37,880 bases of DNA from an uncultured Flavobacteriales bacterium (lineage in GTDB: Bacteria > Bacteroidota > Bacteroidia > Flavobacteriales_E > Vicingaceae), in NCBI GenBank assembly GCA_905479325.1, contig CAJQLW010000025.1:1-37880 (forward strand), in the 5' to 3' direction. Of the stretch, positions 27,207 to 35,500 are shown in pieces. A program made the position numbers and the translations under genes. Every line of letters starts with the position of its first letter. The stretch's first letter is position 1. The notes beneath the pieces are model-generated. The model made no database searches, was not told where the DNA came from, and saw only the letters and a program-made list of their open reading frames with translations.

Positions 27207-27590
27207 ATGGTTAACACCAAACAATTCTTTTTTTCACTGAGCCTCTTTGTGCTGCTGTTTGCCTGTTCTCCAAATGCAAATAATGGTAGCCAACTAGAAA
27301 AGTAGTTGGTGCTTGCTGCGAGCAGGGAAAAACCATCCAGCAGGTTGTTTGTTCAGCTGTATGCAGACCGTTCTTTTGTGTTTACAAATGCAGGAATACT
27401 GAAGGCTAGAAGTTATTCTGGCACCTATCAATTAAATTCTCATACAGTGCTTTTAAGCTATACCGATTTTGAGCCCGATGTAGTTGGAAAACAGCTGTTG
27501 ATAAAAGAGAACGAGTTAACATTTCTCGACCGTGAGGGGAGTGTAACCATTGATTCAATTCAAGTTGAATTTTTGAAACGCGTAAAGTAG
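27207..27590 (+). pseudogene. Small lipoprotein gene interrupted by an in-frame TAG
   Basis: The ATG at 27207 opens a frame with a clear lipoprotein signal: MVNTKQFFFSLSLFVLLFAC, Cys20 as the attachment site, then SPNANNGSQLEK and TAG at 27303-27305. The same frame continues at once with LVLAASREKPSSRLFVQLY and runs 94 codons to 27590, with a regular beta-rich pattern (SYSGTYQL, HTVLLSYTDF, LTFLDREG). The second part has only a TTG as start and would lack a signal peptide. One 127-residue lipoprotein with a nonsense codon is the simplest reading. The mature domain is not recognised; it resembles small Bacteroidota lipoproteins describing a value-dependent strand pattern. Confidence 0.75.
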
Positions 27591-27618
27591 TACTTTGTAG
27601 AAATGGTAATTTTAGGCC

Positions 27619-28188
27619 ATGAAACTAATCGAGGAACAAACTTTTACAGCAGCAGACTTCAAGTCGACTACCTTTGAAATAGCCCACTATGAGTTGTGTG
27701 TTTTTAACTCAATAGATTTTACCAAATTCACATTTTCGGAGGCAAAATTTGTTGATTGTGAGTTTGTAGACTGCGATTTAAGCATGGTGAGTTTAACGGG
27801 AAGCATGTTGCAAAACATTACGTTTACACGCTGCAAAATGTTAGGCCTATTTTTTGAAACGGTGAAACCCTTTTTATTTGAAGTTCGGTTTCAGGATTGC
27901 AATTTAGAAAGTAGTTCATTCGAAAATGTGAGCATGGAGAACACTGTTTTTCAATCGTGCAAACTTGCGGGAGTAGATTTTACAAACTCCAATTTGAAAG
28001 GTGTTCAGTTTGAGGCCTGCGATTTGCTCAATGCTACTTTTTACAATTCGAAATTAGAAAAAGCGGATTTCACCACAGCGCGAAATTTTTCAATCAATCC
28101 GCAGCACAATCAAACAAAAGGAGCAATTGTGAGTTCAGCCAACTTAGAGGGATTCCTTCAGAATGCAGGGTTAGATTTTAGGAGTTAA
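27619..28188 (+). CDS. Pentapeptide-repeat protein
   Basis: A 189-residue protein built of A(D/N)Lxx-type pentapeptide repeats between about residues 25 and 150 (for example FVDCEFVDCDLSMVSLTGSM, QDCNLESSSFENVSMENTVF, SCKLAGVDFTNSNLKGVQFE). The family forms a right-handed square beta helix. Some members (Qnr, MfpA, McbG) mimic DNA and protect gyrase from quinolones; the many Cys and the length of about 190 residues are compatible with the Qnr/McbG-like group, but this cannot be settled by eye. ATG at 27619, 28 bases after the broken lipoprotein. The stop directly abuts that of the convergent DUF5686 gene. Confidence 0.9.
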   Translation: MKLIEEQTFTAADFKSTTFEIAHYELCVFNSIDFTKFTFSEAKFVDCEFVDCDLSMVSLTGSMLQNITFTRCKMLGLFFETVKPFLFEVRFQDCNLESSSFENVSMENTVFQSCKLAGVDFTNSNLKGVQFEACDLLNATFYNSKLEKADFTTARNFSINPQHNQTKGAIVSSANLEGFLQNAGLDFRS

Positions 28189-30822
28189 TTATTGATTAAA
28201 AAATCCACCTAAACCAATCCTTACATTCCAAGCAGCAAATTCATTGTCTTCAAAAGCAGCATAAACGCCCAATTTAAATCCAAAAAATATGCGATCTACT
28301 GAATACCCAACTTCTGTATAATTAATGTTTTGCTCGGTAATTAGGTAATTGAAATTTAGCACTTCGCTAATTCCTTTTCGAGCGAAATACGGAATTCGTT
28401 TCAACAAAATTCTGTTGTCTTCAATTTTAACGTGTGCTTCAGCATAGCGATTGTTGGTATTGAAACGGTACAAATCCATTAATTTAAAACTGTTTACCAA
28501 ATCGTTGCTTAAGAAGATGTTGGGTTGTCCGTTAAAGTTTTTATAATCGGCAAAAAGGGTAGAGGAGTTCGCTAAAAAAGTTCCAGCTTCTACGTGGTAG
28601 CTAAATTTATCGATTAACCTTACCGGAACGGTCTGTTGTATGGCAAATGAAATAAATTGGTAGTTGGCATCGCTTCCAAGCACATCTTCCAACCCTTGGC
28701 GATAGTTGGCCGTAAACGTTGGGTATTTCGATTGAAGTACTTCTTTTGTTCCATCCTTGATTCTATAAAATTGTTTTGGGGTGTAATTAACAAGCACATC
28801 TAAACTCAAGGACTGGTGATTGTTTAAAAGGTTGGTGTTGTTCAGTACTGCTTGATTTGCAGGAGTGTTTGTGGTGTATTCAAAATTCCACCAATCTGTT
28901 AGTGTGAAGTTGCTGTTGTTGACTTGCGCTGTTCTGTCTTCAAAATCTAACCTGGTAACAAGTTGCAATCCATTTAGTAGGTCAAACTGATGACCAATTT
29001 TGAAAAAGTCAGCTTCGTAAAACTTCTTAAAATTTTGCGTATAAAACAAAGATGAAATGGTGTTTGCTAAAAGTGGCATCGGCTCATCTCGGTTGTAATC
29101 GTCGGTCATTCTTCCGGCAGTTGCAAAAAATCCCGCCCGCTTTTTACCATTGTATTGTGCAATTAATTCAACATTTCCTAAAAAGCGATCTCTGGCAAAG
29201 GCATAACCAGCAGTAGGCAAAAAGTTAACGTATTTACCTTCTTTGTCCTTCCATTCTAATTGAAAAAGATATTTGTAGGCAGTAACGCCATTTACAGTAT
29301 TAAACTCTCCTGTTGCTTTGCTTAGCAATCCAAAAGGTGTAAATCGCAGCTTTTTGTTTTCAGAAAATTTTGGCGTGTCGTAAAAAAGTAGATGACCCAA
29401 AAAGCTTCTTTTTTTTGCAACTGCAGTGTCTCCGCTGCTAACTTTTTCTAATGAGTCTCGTTCTACGTAAATTGTTTTTTCTTGTTCTGACAGCGGAATT
29501 GACCTCGTTTTTTGCCAAATCGAATCATTTTGAGAAAACACACTATCGGCAAAGGTGACTGTTTTGTTGGAGGTTATTTCCAATTCATTTATGGAGTCGT
29601 TTTCCTCTTCCAATTGCCTTTCTTTTTGTTTAATCAGTCGCATTAGTTTTAATGACTCTCCTTTTGTAATGCGTTCTTTGGTAATGATTTCCTCAATTTT
29701 ACCATCTAGTTTATCTAGTTTTATTTTTTTCTCAGCAGGTATATTTCCGTCAAATTCAACTTCTTCGGGAGCCAATTGTAAGCTGTTTAGAATTTCTTCA
29801 TCCACTTTTGAGTCGGTGGTAACTTTTAGCTTACTAAGTGTTGCTAAGTATTTTACTTCAACTGCGTATCCTAATATTTCAACATTGGCCGTTATTTTGT
29901 GGTTAATGGGCATCCATACATTTGGTCTTATTTCTGTGTAAAGTTGCTGGTATTTTAATTTTGCAAGTGGTTGTTCAAATTCAATGTCAACGTTGTGAAT
30001 GTTCCAAACCTTATCGTTAATGTAAATGAAACCCCTCATTAGGTCGTTTCCAATTCGCCGTGGAATAATTTTTATTTTATGCACCGCTTTGCCGTCCTCG
30101 TAATATGTGCTCACGTGTTCAAATTCATACACAGCAAAGGCGTTTCTGCTAAGGGGATTAATGATTCCTGCACCGCCTAAGTTGTAAAAATTAAGGTTAA
30201 TGTATTGGGCACCGTCTTTGAGTGAGTCAAGTATTCCCGACTTTGCTGCTAATATTTTCTGATTAACCGTATTGGGTCGTTTAAAGGAATATTCTAACAA
30301 GGTTTCTGAAATGTTTCCGGTCGCCATTTTGGCTAAATCTTCCTCGGGAATTAATTTTTTGGCTAGCCAAGGAATTTTTTCAGGGTCGTAAAAACTGCGA
30401 ATGTATAATTCACACTCGTAGGCAGTAATCTGCTTTTTATAATATTCAGCCATGGCTGTTGCCTTACGAATGTAGCTGTAAGCAATATCTTCTTGAGAAG
30501 CATCAACTTCAACCTCACCTACGGCATATGAAATTGTTTTTAGCGTAATGGGCAACTCTTTGCTTTGGCTTAGGTCTATTTTAAGTGCTTTTTTTTCAAA
30601 TCCTAAACTTTGAATTTGAAGCACGTAAGTGTTACAGGGCACAGTAATCGAAAACTCTCCATCTACATTGGCCATGCTGCCTTTAGCAATTGACGAAATA
30701 TAAATGCTCGCAAATGGAATTGGTTCACCTTCAGGGTTTGTGATGATGCCGCTCAACTCGCAGTCTTGAGCTGCTGTGGCAAGCGAAAACAAAATAAATA
30801 AGGAGGTAAAAAGTCTATTCAT
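28189..30822 (-). CDS. DUF5686 / carboxypeptidase-like regulatory domain outer-membrane protein
   Basis: An 877-residue protein with a signal peptide (MNRLFTSLFILFSLATAAQ). Residues about 22-100 form a carboxypeptidase-D-regulatory-like beta sandwich (LSGIITNPEGEPIPFASIYI, GSMANVDGEFSI). The remainder is the DUF5686 region, with a charged helical insert at about 370-440 and a C-terminal beta-strand-rich part of alternating aromatic residues ending in GLGGFFNQ, as in an outer-membrane barrel. DUF5686 proteins are frequent in Bacteroidota and uncharacterised; the domain order resembles TonB-dependent receptors without a plug. Monocistronic, with repeat-rich DNA upstream. Confidence 0.88.
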   Translation of the reverse strand: MNRLFTSLFILFSLATAAQDCELSGIITNPEGEPIPFASIYISSIAKGSMANVDGEFSITVPCNTYVLQIQSLGFEKKALKIDLSQSKELPITLKTISYAVGEVEVDASQEDIAYSYIRKATAMAEYYKKQITAYECELYIRSFYDPEKIPWLAKKLIPEEDLAKMATGNISETLLEYSFKRPNTVNQKILAAKSGILDSLKDGAQYINLNFYNLGGAGIINPLSRNAFAVYEFEHVSTYYEDGKAVHKIKIIPRRIGNDLMRGFIYINDKVWNIHNVDIEFEQPLAKLKYQQLYTEIRPNVWMPINHKITANVEILGYAVEVKYLATLSKLKVTTDSKVDEEILNSLQLAPEEVEFDGNIPAEKKIKLDKLDGKIEEIITKERITKGESLKLMRLIKQKERQLEEENDSINELEITSNKTVTFADSVFSQNDSIWQKTRSIPLSEQEKTIYVERDSLEKVSSGDTAVAKKRSFLGHLLFYDTPKFSENKKLRFTPFGLLSKATGEFNTVNGVTAYKYLFQLEWKDKEGKYVNFLPTAGYAFARDRFLGNVELIAQYNGKKRAGFFATAGRMTDDYNRDEPMPLLANTISSLFYTQNFKKFYEADFFKIGHQFDLLNGLQLVTRLDFEDRTAQVNNSNFTLTDWWNFEYTTNTPANQAVLNNTNLLNNHQSLSLDVLVNYTPKQFYRIKDGTKEVLQSKYPTFTANYRQGLEDVLGSDANYQFISFAIQQTVPVRLIDKFSYHVEAGTFLANSSTLFADYKNFNGQPNIFLSNDLVNSFKLMDLYRFNTNNRYAEAHVKIEDNRILLKRIPYFARKGISEVLNFNYLITEQNINYTEVGYSVDRIFFGFKLGVYAAFEDNEFAAWNVRIGLGGFFNQ

Positions 30823-30903
30823 TTTTCAGGTTGGCAATGTAACGAATCAGTTTGAAAAAAAGTTACAGTTTTGAATGTGGAGTGAAGAATTTGGAATTTG
30901 GAG

Positions 30904-30925
30904 CCGTGCCTGCGGCAGGCAGGTG
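30904..30925. repeat. REP-like GC-rich palindromic repeat, copy 2
   Basis: Identical over 22 bases to 23637-23658, same strand. Flanked on both occasions by TGAGGAATG-like sequence and by the CTTCGATACAAT/CACTCAG mosaic, though the mosaic is in the opposite orientation here. Confidence 0.8.
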
Positions 30926-30959
30926 AGGAATGAGAATTGAAGAATTGTGCCCTTCGATA

Positions 30960-31043
30960 CAATCCGATGTTCATCGAATCACTCAGGGATCCAATTCTTC
31001 GGAGCAATTTGATGTTCATCGGATTACTCTGGGAGCGAATTCT
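30960..31043 (+). repeat. Two tandem 39-base units
   Basis: Unit 1 is 30960-30998 and unit 2 is 31005-31043, separated by 6 bases. They match at 32 of 39 positions; the shared core is GATGTTCATCG followed by ACTC and GGGA and ending AATTCT. Not a CRISPR: the spacer is 6 bases and there are only two units. Confidence 0.75.
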
Positions 31044-31182
31044 GCGAATGCGAAAAGGTTTTATGTTAAAGAAGAAACGACCGCTTAACTTTAAACTGAT
31101 TATTAATTGGTAATTATCAAATTCACTTATTCAACGATTCAGTGATTGATCAATTGACATATTCACCTATTCAAAATTCTAC

Positions 31183-31869
31183 TTAAATCCAACCTTTCAC
31201 CCTGTAATAAGCAATAGCGGTGTATTCTCGCATTACTATAATTTCATACTGCATGTAACTCCACATGTTGTAACGCAATGCGAGGTTCCTAACCTTCGTT
31301 TCGTCCTTATCGGTTTCATCTTTTAATTTCTCTTCATCACTCGGTTTTTCGAAAGACGGAGAACCACCTACAGTTTTAAAGCCTACTTTTCTAAAACTGT
31401 GAATGCTACGATACATGTGTTCAGGTGAACTCACAATGAGCATCGGTGCTAGGGTGTCGGCCAATTCCTTTATTTCAAGAGCTTGACTACGCGTGTTAAA
31501 ACCATTTGGAGCAAACACAATTCTGTTGGTGTCGATTCCTTTTTGAACCAATTCTGAAGCCATAAGGCTCAGCTGATAAGTACTATCAAATTCATTGTAG
31601 GGCAGCGCAATAATTATTTTCGATTTTGGGTGTTCAATTGCTTTTTCTATTCCATTATACAAGCGCATTAACCCTGACGGAGAAGGCATTCCATCACCAC
31701 CCATAATAACAATAGTTCCGGGTGCAACTTCTAATTGGTCGTCTGTTGCTGCTAAGCCATAGTATGCCCAATACGGTATGCTAGTAAACGATAAGGCAAT
31801 AAATACAACGCTAAAGCCTCCTAATACTAGGAGTGAATTTTTCAAGCACGATTTGATCTTTTTTAGCAA
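31183..31869 (-). CDS. SanA/ElyC/YdcF-like protein (DUF218)
   Basis: A 228-residue protein with one N-terminal membrane helix (about residues 12-32) and a periplasmic DUF218 domain. IVIMGGDGMPSPSGLMRLYN near residue 53 is the family entry, with KSKIIIALPYNE and APMLIVSSPEHMYRS later, where GIDTNRIVFAPNGFNTRSQA gives the typical Thr-Arg pair. Relatives affect envelope permeability and peptidoglycan or lipid carrier metabolism (SanA, ElyC). The start is a TTG at 31867-31869; no ATG is available near the N-terminus, so the exact start is uncertain. Monocistronic. Confidence 0.85.
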   Translation of the reverse strand: MLKKIKSCLKNSLLVLGGFSVVFIALSFTSIPYWAYYGLAATDDQLEVAPGTIVIMGGDGMPSPSGLMRLYNGIEKAIEHPKSKIIIALPYNEFDSTYQLSLMASELVQKGIDTNRIVFAPNGFNTRSQALEIKELADTLAPMLIVSSPEHMYRSIHSFRKVGFKTVGGSPSFEKPSDEEKLKDETDKDETKVRNLALRYNMWSYMQYEIIVMREYTAIAYYRVKGWI

Positions 31870-32094
31870 GGGCTGCAGATTAAGACAATAAAAGTAATAA
31901 TTATGAAGGTAGAATTACGAATGAGGAATGTTGTGAACTAATTGATAATTACTAATGACTAATTACTAATTATTAAGCTTTGTCGAAAGCAATTTTTAAT
32001 TTTTAGACTTATCTTGGATGTTCTTGATAGTAGGATATATAAGGTAGTTGAAAATAATCTTAAAATTATTTATTAATAAATTAGTAATTAACTT
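31870..32094. other. AT-rich intergenic region with AATTACGAATG module
   Basis: 225 bases without a supported gene. AATTACGAATG at 31913-31923 and TGAGGAATG at 31922-31930 repeat modules seen elsewhere in the window, and 31935-31975 is a TAATTACTAATG-like iteration. The remaining AT-rich DNA probably contains the promoter of the SanA-like gene and the transcript end of the gene upstream, but no clear hairpin was found. Confidence 0.4.
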
Positions 32095-32742
32095 TCAGTC
32101 TTTCTTTTTAAAATCTCCCCTCTTAAGTGCTTGAATAAATTGCGCCCAAGCAATCGGGTTTAGCAAATTATTTGGTCGGTATTGGCCGGCAAAGTACAAT
32201 TGATTGGCTCGTTGTTGATTTTCCCACTTAAAGTTTAAACTTCCATTCATGGGCATTGCCGCTGCTTTTTCAGCCAATAAATCAGCACTTAAGTTTTTGC
32301 GCATCACCTCAATGTCGTCATCTGGTAACTCCAATGCTAGAAACGCTTCTTTAAATTGAGCGGGTGTAGGCCAAGGAAAAATCTCTATTTCATCTAATTC
32401 AACGGTATCTTGTAGCATGCTATGAATAAGAGAATAGCGGTTTCCTTCTAAATCATCAGGAACAATAAACTCAGAGTCTTTAAAACCAATTGAAGAAAAA
32501 ACTAAGGTATCTAGTGGCTGTGCAACAAAACTGAAGTAGCCATAGTAGTCAGAAACTGTTCCTCTTGAAGTGTTCTTAATAATGATATTGGTAAACGGAA
32601 CAGGCGATAAACTATCCATGGTTACCACTACACCCGAGAATTGAATTAGGTTGTTCTTTTCTTGTTCGGTTGAGCCTGACTCTTGCGCAAAAGTTAGGCC
32701 TATGGTAAAAAGACCGATTAAGAAAAACAATATTTTTTTCAT
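32095..32742 (-). CDS. Secreted carboxypeptidase-regulatory-like domain protein
   Basis: I start at the ATG 32740-32742 (MKKILFFLIGLFTIGLTFAQ), giving 215 residues with a signal peptide cut after AQ. The longer open frame would add 31 residues and overlap the M23 gene upstream. The mature protein begins with a polar stretch, then a carboxypeptidase-D-regulatory-like domain (FSGVVVTMDSLSPVPFTNII, GTVSDYYGYFSFVAQ, VFSSIGFK), then a C-terminal helical region without barrel features. Such domains usually sit at the N-terminus of outer-membrane receptors; the stand-alone form is common in Bacteroidota and its role is unknown. It follows the M23 gene by 46 bases. Confidence 0.85.
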   Translation of the reverse strand: MKKILFFLIGLFTIGLTFAQESGSTEQEKNNLIQFSGVVVTMDSLSPVPFTNIIIKNTSRGTVSDYYGYFSFVAQPLDTLVFSSIGFKDSEFIVPDDLEGNRYSLIHSMLQDTVELDEIEIFPWPTPAQFKEAFLALELPDDDIEVMRKNLSADLLAEKAAAMPMNGSLNFKWENQQRANQLYFAGQYRPNNLLNPIAWAQFIQALKRGDFKKKD

Positions 32743-32788
32743 TGCTTCAAAGATAAGTGCTGCCAACCAAATGACAATGTAAAATTTG

Positions 32789-34501
32789 TTAACGAACAAA
32801 GTCCGCTTCATAAGTAGCTTTATTTCCCACTTCATCCGTCACAACGAGTCTGAAAGTATGGTCACCTTTTGTAACGTTTTCATCAAAATAGTAGCTCAGT
32901 TTGTCGTTTTTGGCGTCATATTCCATCAAAACCCATTTGCCGTCAATTGTTCCTCGGTAGTTTCCAATGCCGGCAAGGTTGTCAGTAATTTTTACCGTAA
33001 TCGACCATTTGCCGGCCATGTTCGCTTTGTTATAAATGTTTATGGGAGTTATTCTAGGGGCAATGGTATCAACTGCAATTGCATAACCACCAAAACTTCT
33101 AGTTCTAACAGAAATGTTGTCACCATTCCACGTTCCACCTTCGGCGCACCAAGATCGTTGGTCAGTTGTACTAACAATTAGGGCCTTTTCTCGTTGCTGT
33201 TGACTTAATCCTTTCGCTTTTATGGCAACCGTCATTTTAGCATGCAGCGGCACATAGTGGGTGTGCAACCAATAAATAGGACTCACCGTTTTTGAAGTTC
33301 CTTCCGTCTCCTCGTATTTGAAATAAATGTCTTCGTAAAGCACACCTTTTGGAATGCTTAACAGCAAATTCGGACGCAGTAAGGTGTTTTTTTGTCGAAA
33401 AGGCATAAAGGTGATGTCTTTTTCATCTTTCGAAGTAAGGTTTTCTTGAATGTTAAAGTTTACACTTTGAACGCTAAACGACACCGATGAGCTATTTCCA
33501 TTTATATCGCTGACTGTGTACGTTAAAGCATGCTCTTTTTCGTCAGAACAAGAAATTTGTCCATTTTTCTTTTTGTAAATTCTTAGTTTGTTCCCTTCTT
33601 GTACAAAGCTTTTCTGTACTCTTTGTCGTGATTTTAGGTAGGTTTCAAAATCAACGTGCGAATTGATGTACCTTCCTTCGTGAAAAGCGAATTCATCAAT
33701 TTGCTGTTCAAAAATTAGTTCGTTGTTATGTGCTAGTTGAATGTTATGAAGCCCATAACTATTCGAAGTGCCACTCATTCGATCTACTGTTTCAATACCA
33801 AACCCAATTACACCTTGCACTTTTATGGGGCTTTTAAGCGGAACGCTATATTGTCCATTTGAACCTCTGCAAATAAATCGTCGAGCCTTGGTGCTGCCAT
33901 TTACATAACTAGTATCGTTCAACGGGTAAATGGTAATTGCGTAAATATCTGGTTTTACATTGTCTTTAATATCAAAACCAAAAAACAACGGATTCATAGG
34001 GTGTTCGTTGGCTGTTTTTCGGATTTCAAAATGTAAGTGAGGTCCGCCAGAACCACCGGAATTACCCGTGTATGCGACAAGGTCTCCTTTTTTAACTTGA
34101 ACAGAAAATGGAGTAAGGAACAGCTCCACTTCGAAGTCCTCTTTTTTGTATTGATAGTCTTTCACCATTTTAGTGATCGCCTCGTTGTATTTCTGCAAAT
34201 GACCGTATACAGAAGTGAACCCGTTGGGGTGAGTAATGTATAGCGCGTTGCCGTATCCGTAAGGAGATACCTTTATTCTGCTCACGTATCCGTCAGCTAT
34301 TGCATACACTTTTTGTCCTTCTACACCTTGCGTTTTAATGTCTAAACCAGCATGAAAATGATTTGAACGCAATTCTCCAAAATTACCTGACAAGTATAAG
34401 GGAATGTCTAAAGGTGATCTAAAGTAGTCTTTCATTGCTTCTTGTGAGAAGCTAGTTAGTGTGCTGAAAATAAGTGTAAAAAATAGAAAAATCCGAATCA
34501 T
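32789..34501 (-). CDS. Secreted M23 family metallopeptidase with C-terminal beta domains
   Basis: A 570-residue protein with a signal peptide (MIRIFLFFTLIFSTLTSFSQ). The M23 domain lies near the N-terminus, residues about 35-170: HFHAGLDIKT gives His50 and Asp54, and GPHLHFEIR near residue 148 gives HxH, so the zinc site is complete. The remaining 400 residues are beta-rich, with an Ig-like end (KITDNLAGIGNYRGTIDGKW, FRLVVTDEVGNKATYEADF) typical of Bacteroidota secreted peptidases. It should cut peptidoglycan peptides in the periplasm. Divergent from the zapA operon, and probably co-transcribed with the regulatory-domain protein downstream. Confidence 0.93.
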   Translation of the reverse strand: MIRIFLFFTLIFSTLTSFSQEAMKDYFRSPLDIPLYLSGNFGELRSNHFHAGLDIKTQGVEGQKVYAIADGYVSRIKVSPYGYGNALYITHPNGFTSVYGHLQKYNEAITKMVKDYQYKKEDFEVELFLTPFSVQVKKGDLVAYTGNSGGSGGPHLHFEIRKTANEHPMNPLFFGFDIKDNVKPDIYAITIYPLNDTSYVNGSTKARRFICRGSNGQYSVPLKSPIKVQGVIGFGIETVDRMSGTSNSYGLHNIQLAHNNELIFEQQIDEFAFHEGRYINSHVDFETYLKSRQRVQKSFVQEGNKLRIYKKKNGQISCSDEKEHALTYTVSDINGNSSSVSFSVQSVNFNIQENLTSKDEKDITFMPFRQKNTLLRPNLLLSIPKGVLYEDIYFKYEETEGTSKTVSPIYWLHTHYVPLHAKMTVAIKAKGLSQQQREKALIVSTTDQRSWCAEGGTWNGDNISVRTRSFGGYAIAVDTIAPRITPINIYNKANMAGKWSITVKITDNLAGIGNYRGTIDGKWVLMEYDAKNDKLSYYFDENVTKGDHTFRLVVTDEVGNKATYEADFVR

Positions 34502-34607
34502 AAAGGAAATTTGTACAAGGTTTGAGCCAAAAAAGCAAAGATAATAGGCTGTGGAAATAAAAATGGAAAAGTGTACAAGAAGTTATACAGTTCCTTGAAA
34601 AAAGTAT

Positions 34608-34615
34608 TAGCTTTG
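34608..34615 (+). promoter_or_regulatory. Possible -7 element for the coiled-coil/zapA operon
   Basis: TAGCTTTG matches TAnnTTTG exactly. It lies downstream of the GTG at 34571, so transcription from it would exclude that start and favour the ATG at 34652 or 34676. No clear -33 TTG at 19-21 bases upstream. Confidence 0.35.
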
Positions 34616-34651
34616 TTGGAGGACTTTTTAAGTAGAAATTTAGCAAGAAGT

Positions 34652-34936
34652 ATGGGTAGTTTTTCTGAAGATTTTATGAGCTTAGAGCGTAATGTTCGAC
34701 AGTTAATTCAGAAAAATAAATCAACTGATGAAGCGTTAAATGAAACGAAAAAAGCTTTTGAAGAATTGAAACAGAAGTCGATTCAACAAGAGAAAGAGAT
34801 AGAAGAGTTGATTGAGAAGAACAAGATTTTACGAATAGCAGGAGGTACAACAGAGGGCAGTTCTCGTGAAATTAAATTCAAAATCAACGAAATAGTGCGG
34901 GAAGTAGATAAATGTATCGCTCAATTAAATCAATAA
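34652..34936 (+). CDS. Small coiled-coil protein encoded upstream of zapA
   Basis: From the ATG at 34652 it has 94 residues (MGSFSEDFMSLERNVRQLIQ); a second ATG at 34676 (MSLERNVRQLIQKNKSTDEA) is equally possible, and the frame opens back to a GTG at 34571. The body is a long coiled coil (residues about 10-60, KAFEELKQKSIQQEKEIEEL), ending with SREIKFKINEIVREVDKCIA. I recall the same short coiled-coil protein directly before zapA in many Bacteroidota, ending in an INE.V.EIDKCIA-type motif. A role in division-ring assembly is inferred from position only. Seven bases separate its stop from the zapA GTG. Confidence 0.8.
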   Translation: MGSFSEDFMSLERNVRQLIQKNKSTDEALNETKKAFEELKQKSIQQEKEIEELIEKNKILRIAGGTTEGSSREIKFKINEIVREVDKCIAQLNQ

Positions 34937-34943
34937 ATTATCC

Positions 34944-35228
34944 GTGAAGGATCTATCTATAAAAGTGAATATCGCAGGGAGAATGTACCCTTTAACCGTT
35001 CAGCAGAGCGAAGAAGAGAACATTCGAAAAGCAGTGAAAGCCATTGAAGAAATGGTTAGAGATTATGAGCAAAACTATGCAGTGAAAGACAAACAAGATT
35101 TGTTAGCCATGGTAGCTTTGCAATATGCAACTCAAGCTTTAGAGCTGAATGATAAAAGCACAACCATAGATAAGGGTTTAAGCAGCCAATTGAAAGTGTT
35201 GAACGATTTAGTATCGGAAGTTCTTTAA
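34944..35228 (+). CDS. zapA: Cell division protein ZapA
   Basis: A 94-residue protein that binds and bundles FtsZ filaments at the division site. The family layout is present: an N-terminal strand block LSIKVNIAGRMYPLTVQQSE with the xxRxYPL motif, then helix ENIRKAVKAIEEMVRDYEQ and a coiled-coil C-terminus with DLLAMVALQYATQALEL. The length is normal for the family. The start is GTG at 34944. It follows the small coiled-coil gene and is followed by the 6S-like RNA, the same neighbourhood as in gammaproteobacteria (zapA-ssrS). Confidence 0.9.
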   Translation: MKDLSIKVNIAGRMYPLTVQQSEEENIRKAVKAIEEMVRDYEQNYAVKDKQDLLAMVALQYATQALELNDKSTTIDKGLSSQLKVLNDLVSEVL

Positions 35229-35269
35229 ATAAAAGCAGAAATCTGTCGACTTGATCGGCATTAAAAACC

Positions 35270-35481
35270 TGCCCGTACAGTTTGTTATCGTTTGGTAAAC
35301 TCAACGTTTTAATTACAATGGGTTTTACTTAGTCGTGAAGAAAACAGGCCTTTAATTAGCCCCAATTTATTGGGAGGATTTTCCAAGTTTCTTGGAAGAC
35401 GTTGGAAGTTTGATTTATCCGGAAAACCCTAATCCTTATTTTAGGGGTTTACTCAGAATGACAAATTGTGCGGGTTTTTTT
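35270..35481 (+). ncRNA. ssrS: Structured RNA, probably 6S RNA (6S-Flavo-like)
   Basis: About 210 bases between zapA and rny, with no reading frame that fits. Two distant arms, CCCGTACAGTTTGT (35272-35285) and ACAAATTGTGCGGG (35461-35474), can form 14 consecutive pairs (two G-U), and a seven-T run follows (35475-35481): a closed stem with a built-in terminator. Inside are hairpins CCCAATTTATTGGG, TTCCAAG-TTT-CTTGGAA and ACCCTAA...TTAGGGGT around a long open centre, the shape of 6S RNA, which binds RNA polymerase holoenzyme. Position after zapA matches ssrS in gammaproteobacteria, and the Bacteroidota form is known as 6S-Flavo. A covariance-model search would decide. Confidence 0.7.
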
Positions 35482-35500
35482 ATACAATTAAATTAAAACT

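Larger units (their letters stand above)
30823..31182. other. 360-base repeat-rich intergenic region
   Basis: No gene supported. In order: AGTGAAGAATTTGGAATTTGG-like AT-rich tract, the 22-base REP-like copy (30904-30925), TGAGGAATG (30924-30932), CTTCGATACAAT (30952-30963), and two tandem 39-base units (30960-31043). A T/A-rich stretch of ATTCA repeats (31120-31175: TTATTCAACGATTCAGTGATTG and CCTATTCAAAATTC) runs into the end of the SanA-like gene. Confidence 0.55.

Noticed and set aside
29555..29941. 128-codon frame opposite DUF5686
   Set aside because: Ser/Phe-rich reverse of a charged helical stretch; no start context and no family resemblance.
30960..31043. Possible CRISPR-like array
   Set aside because: Only two imperfect units with a 6-base gap, no cas genes in the window.
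32743..32835. 31-residue extension of the regulatory-domain protein
   Set aside because: It overlaps the M23 coding end, and the internal ATG at 32742 gives a textbook signal peptide.
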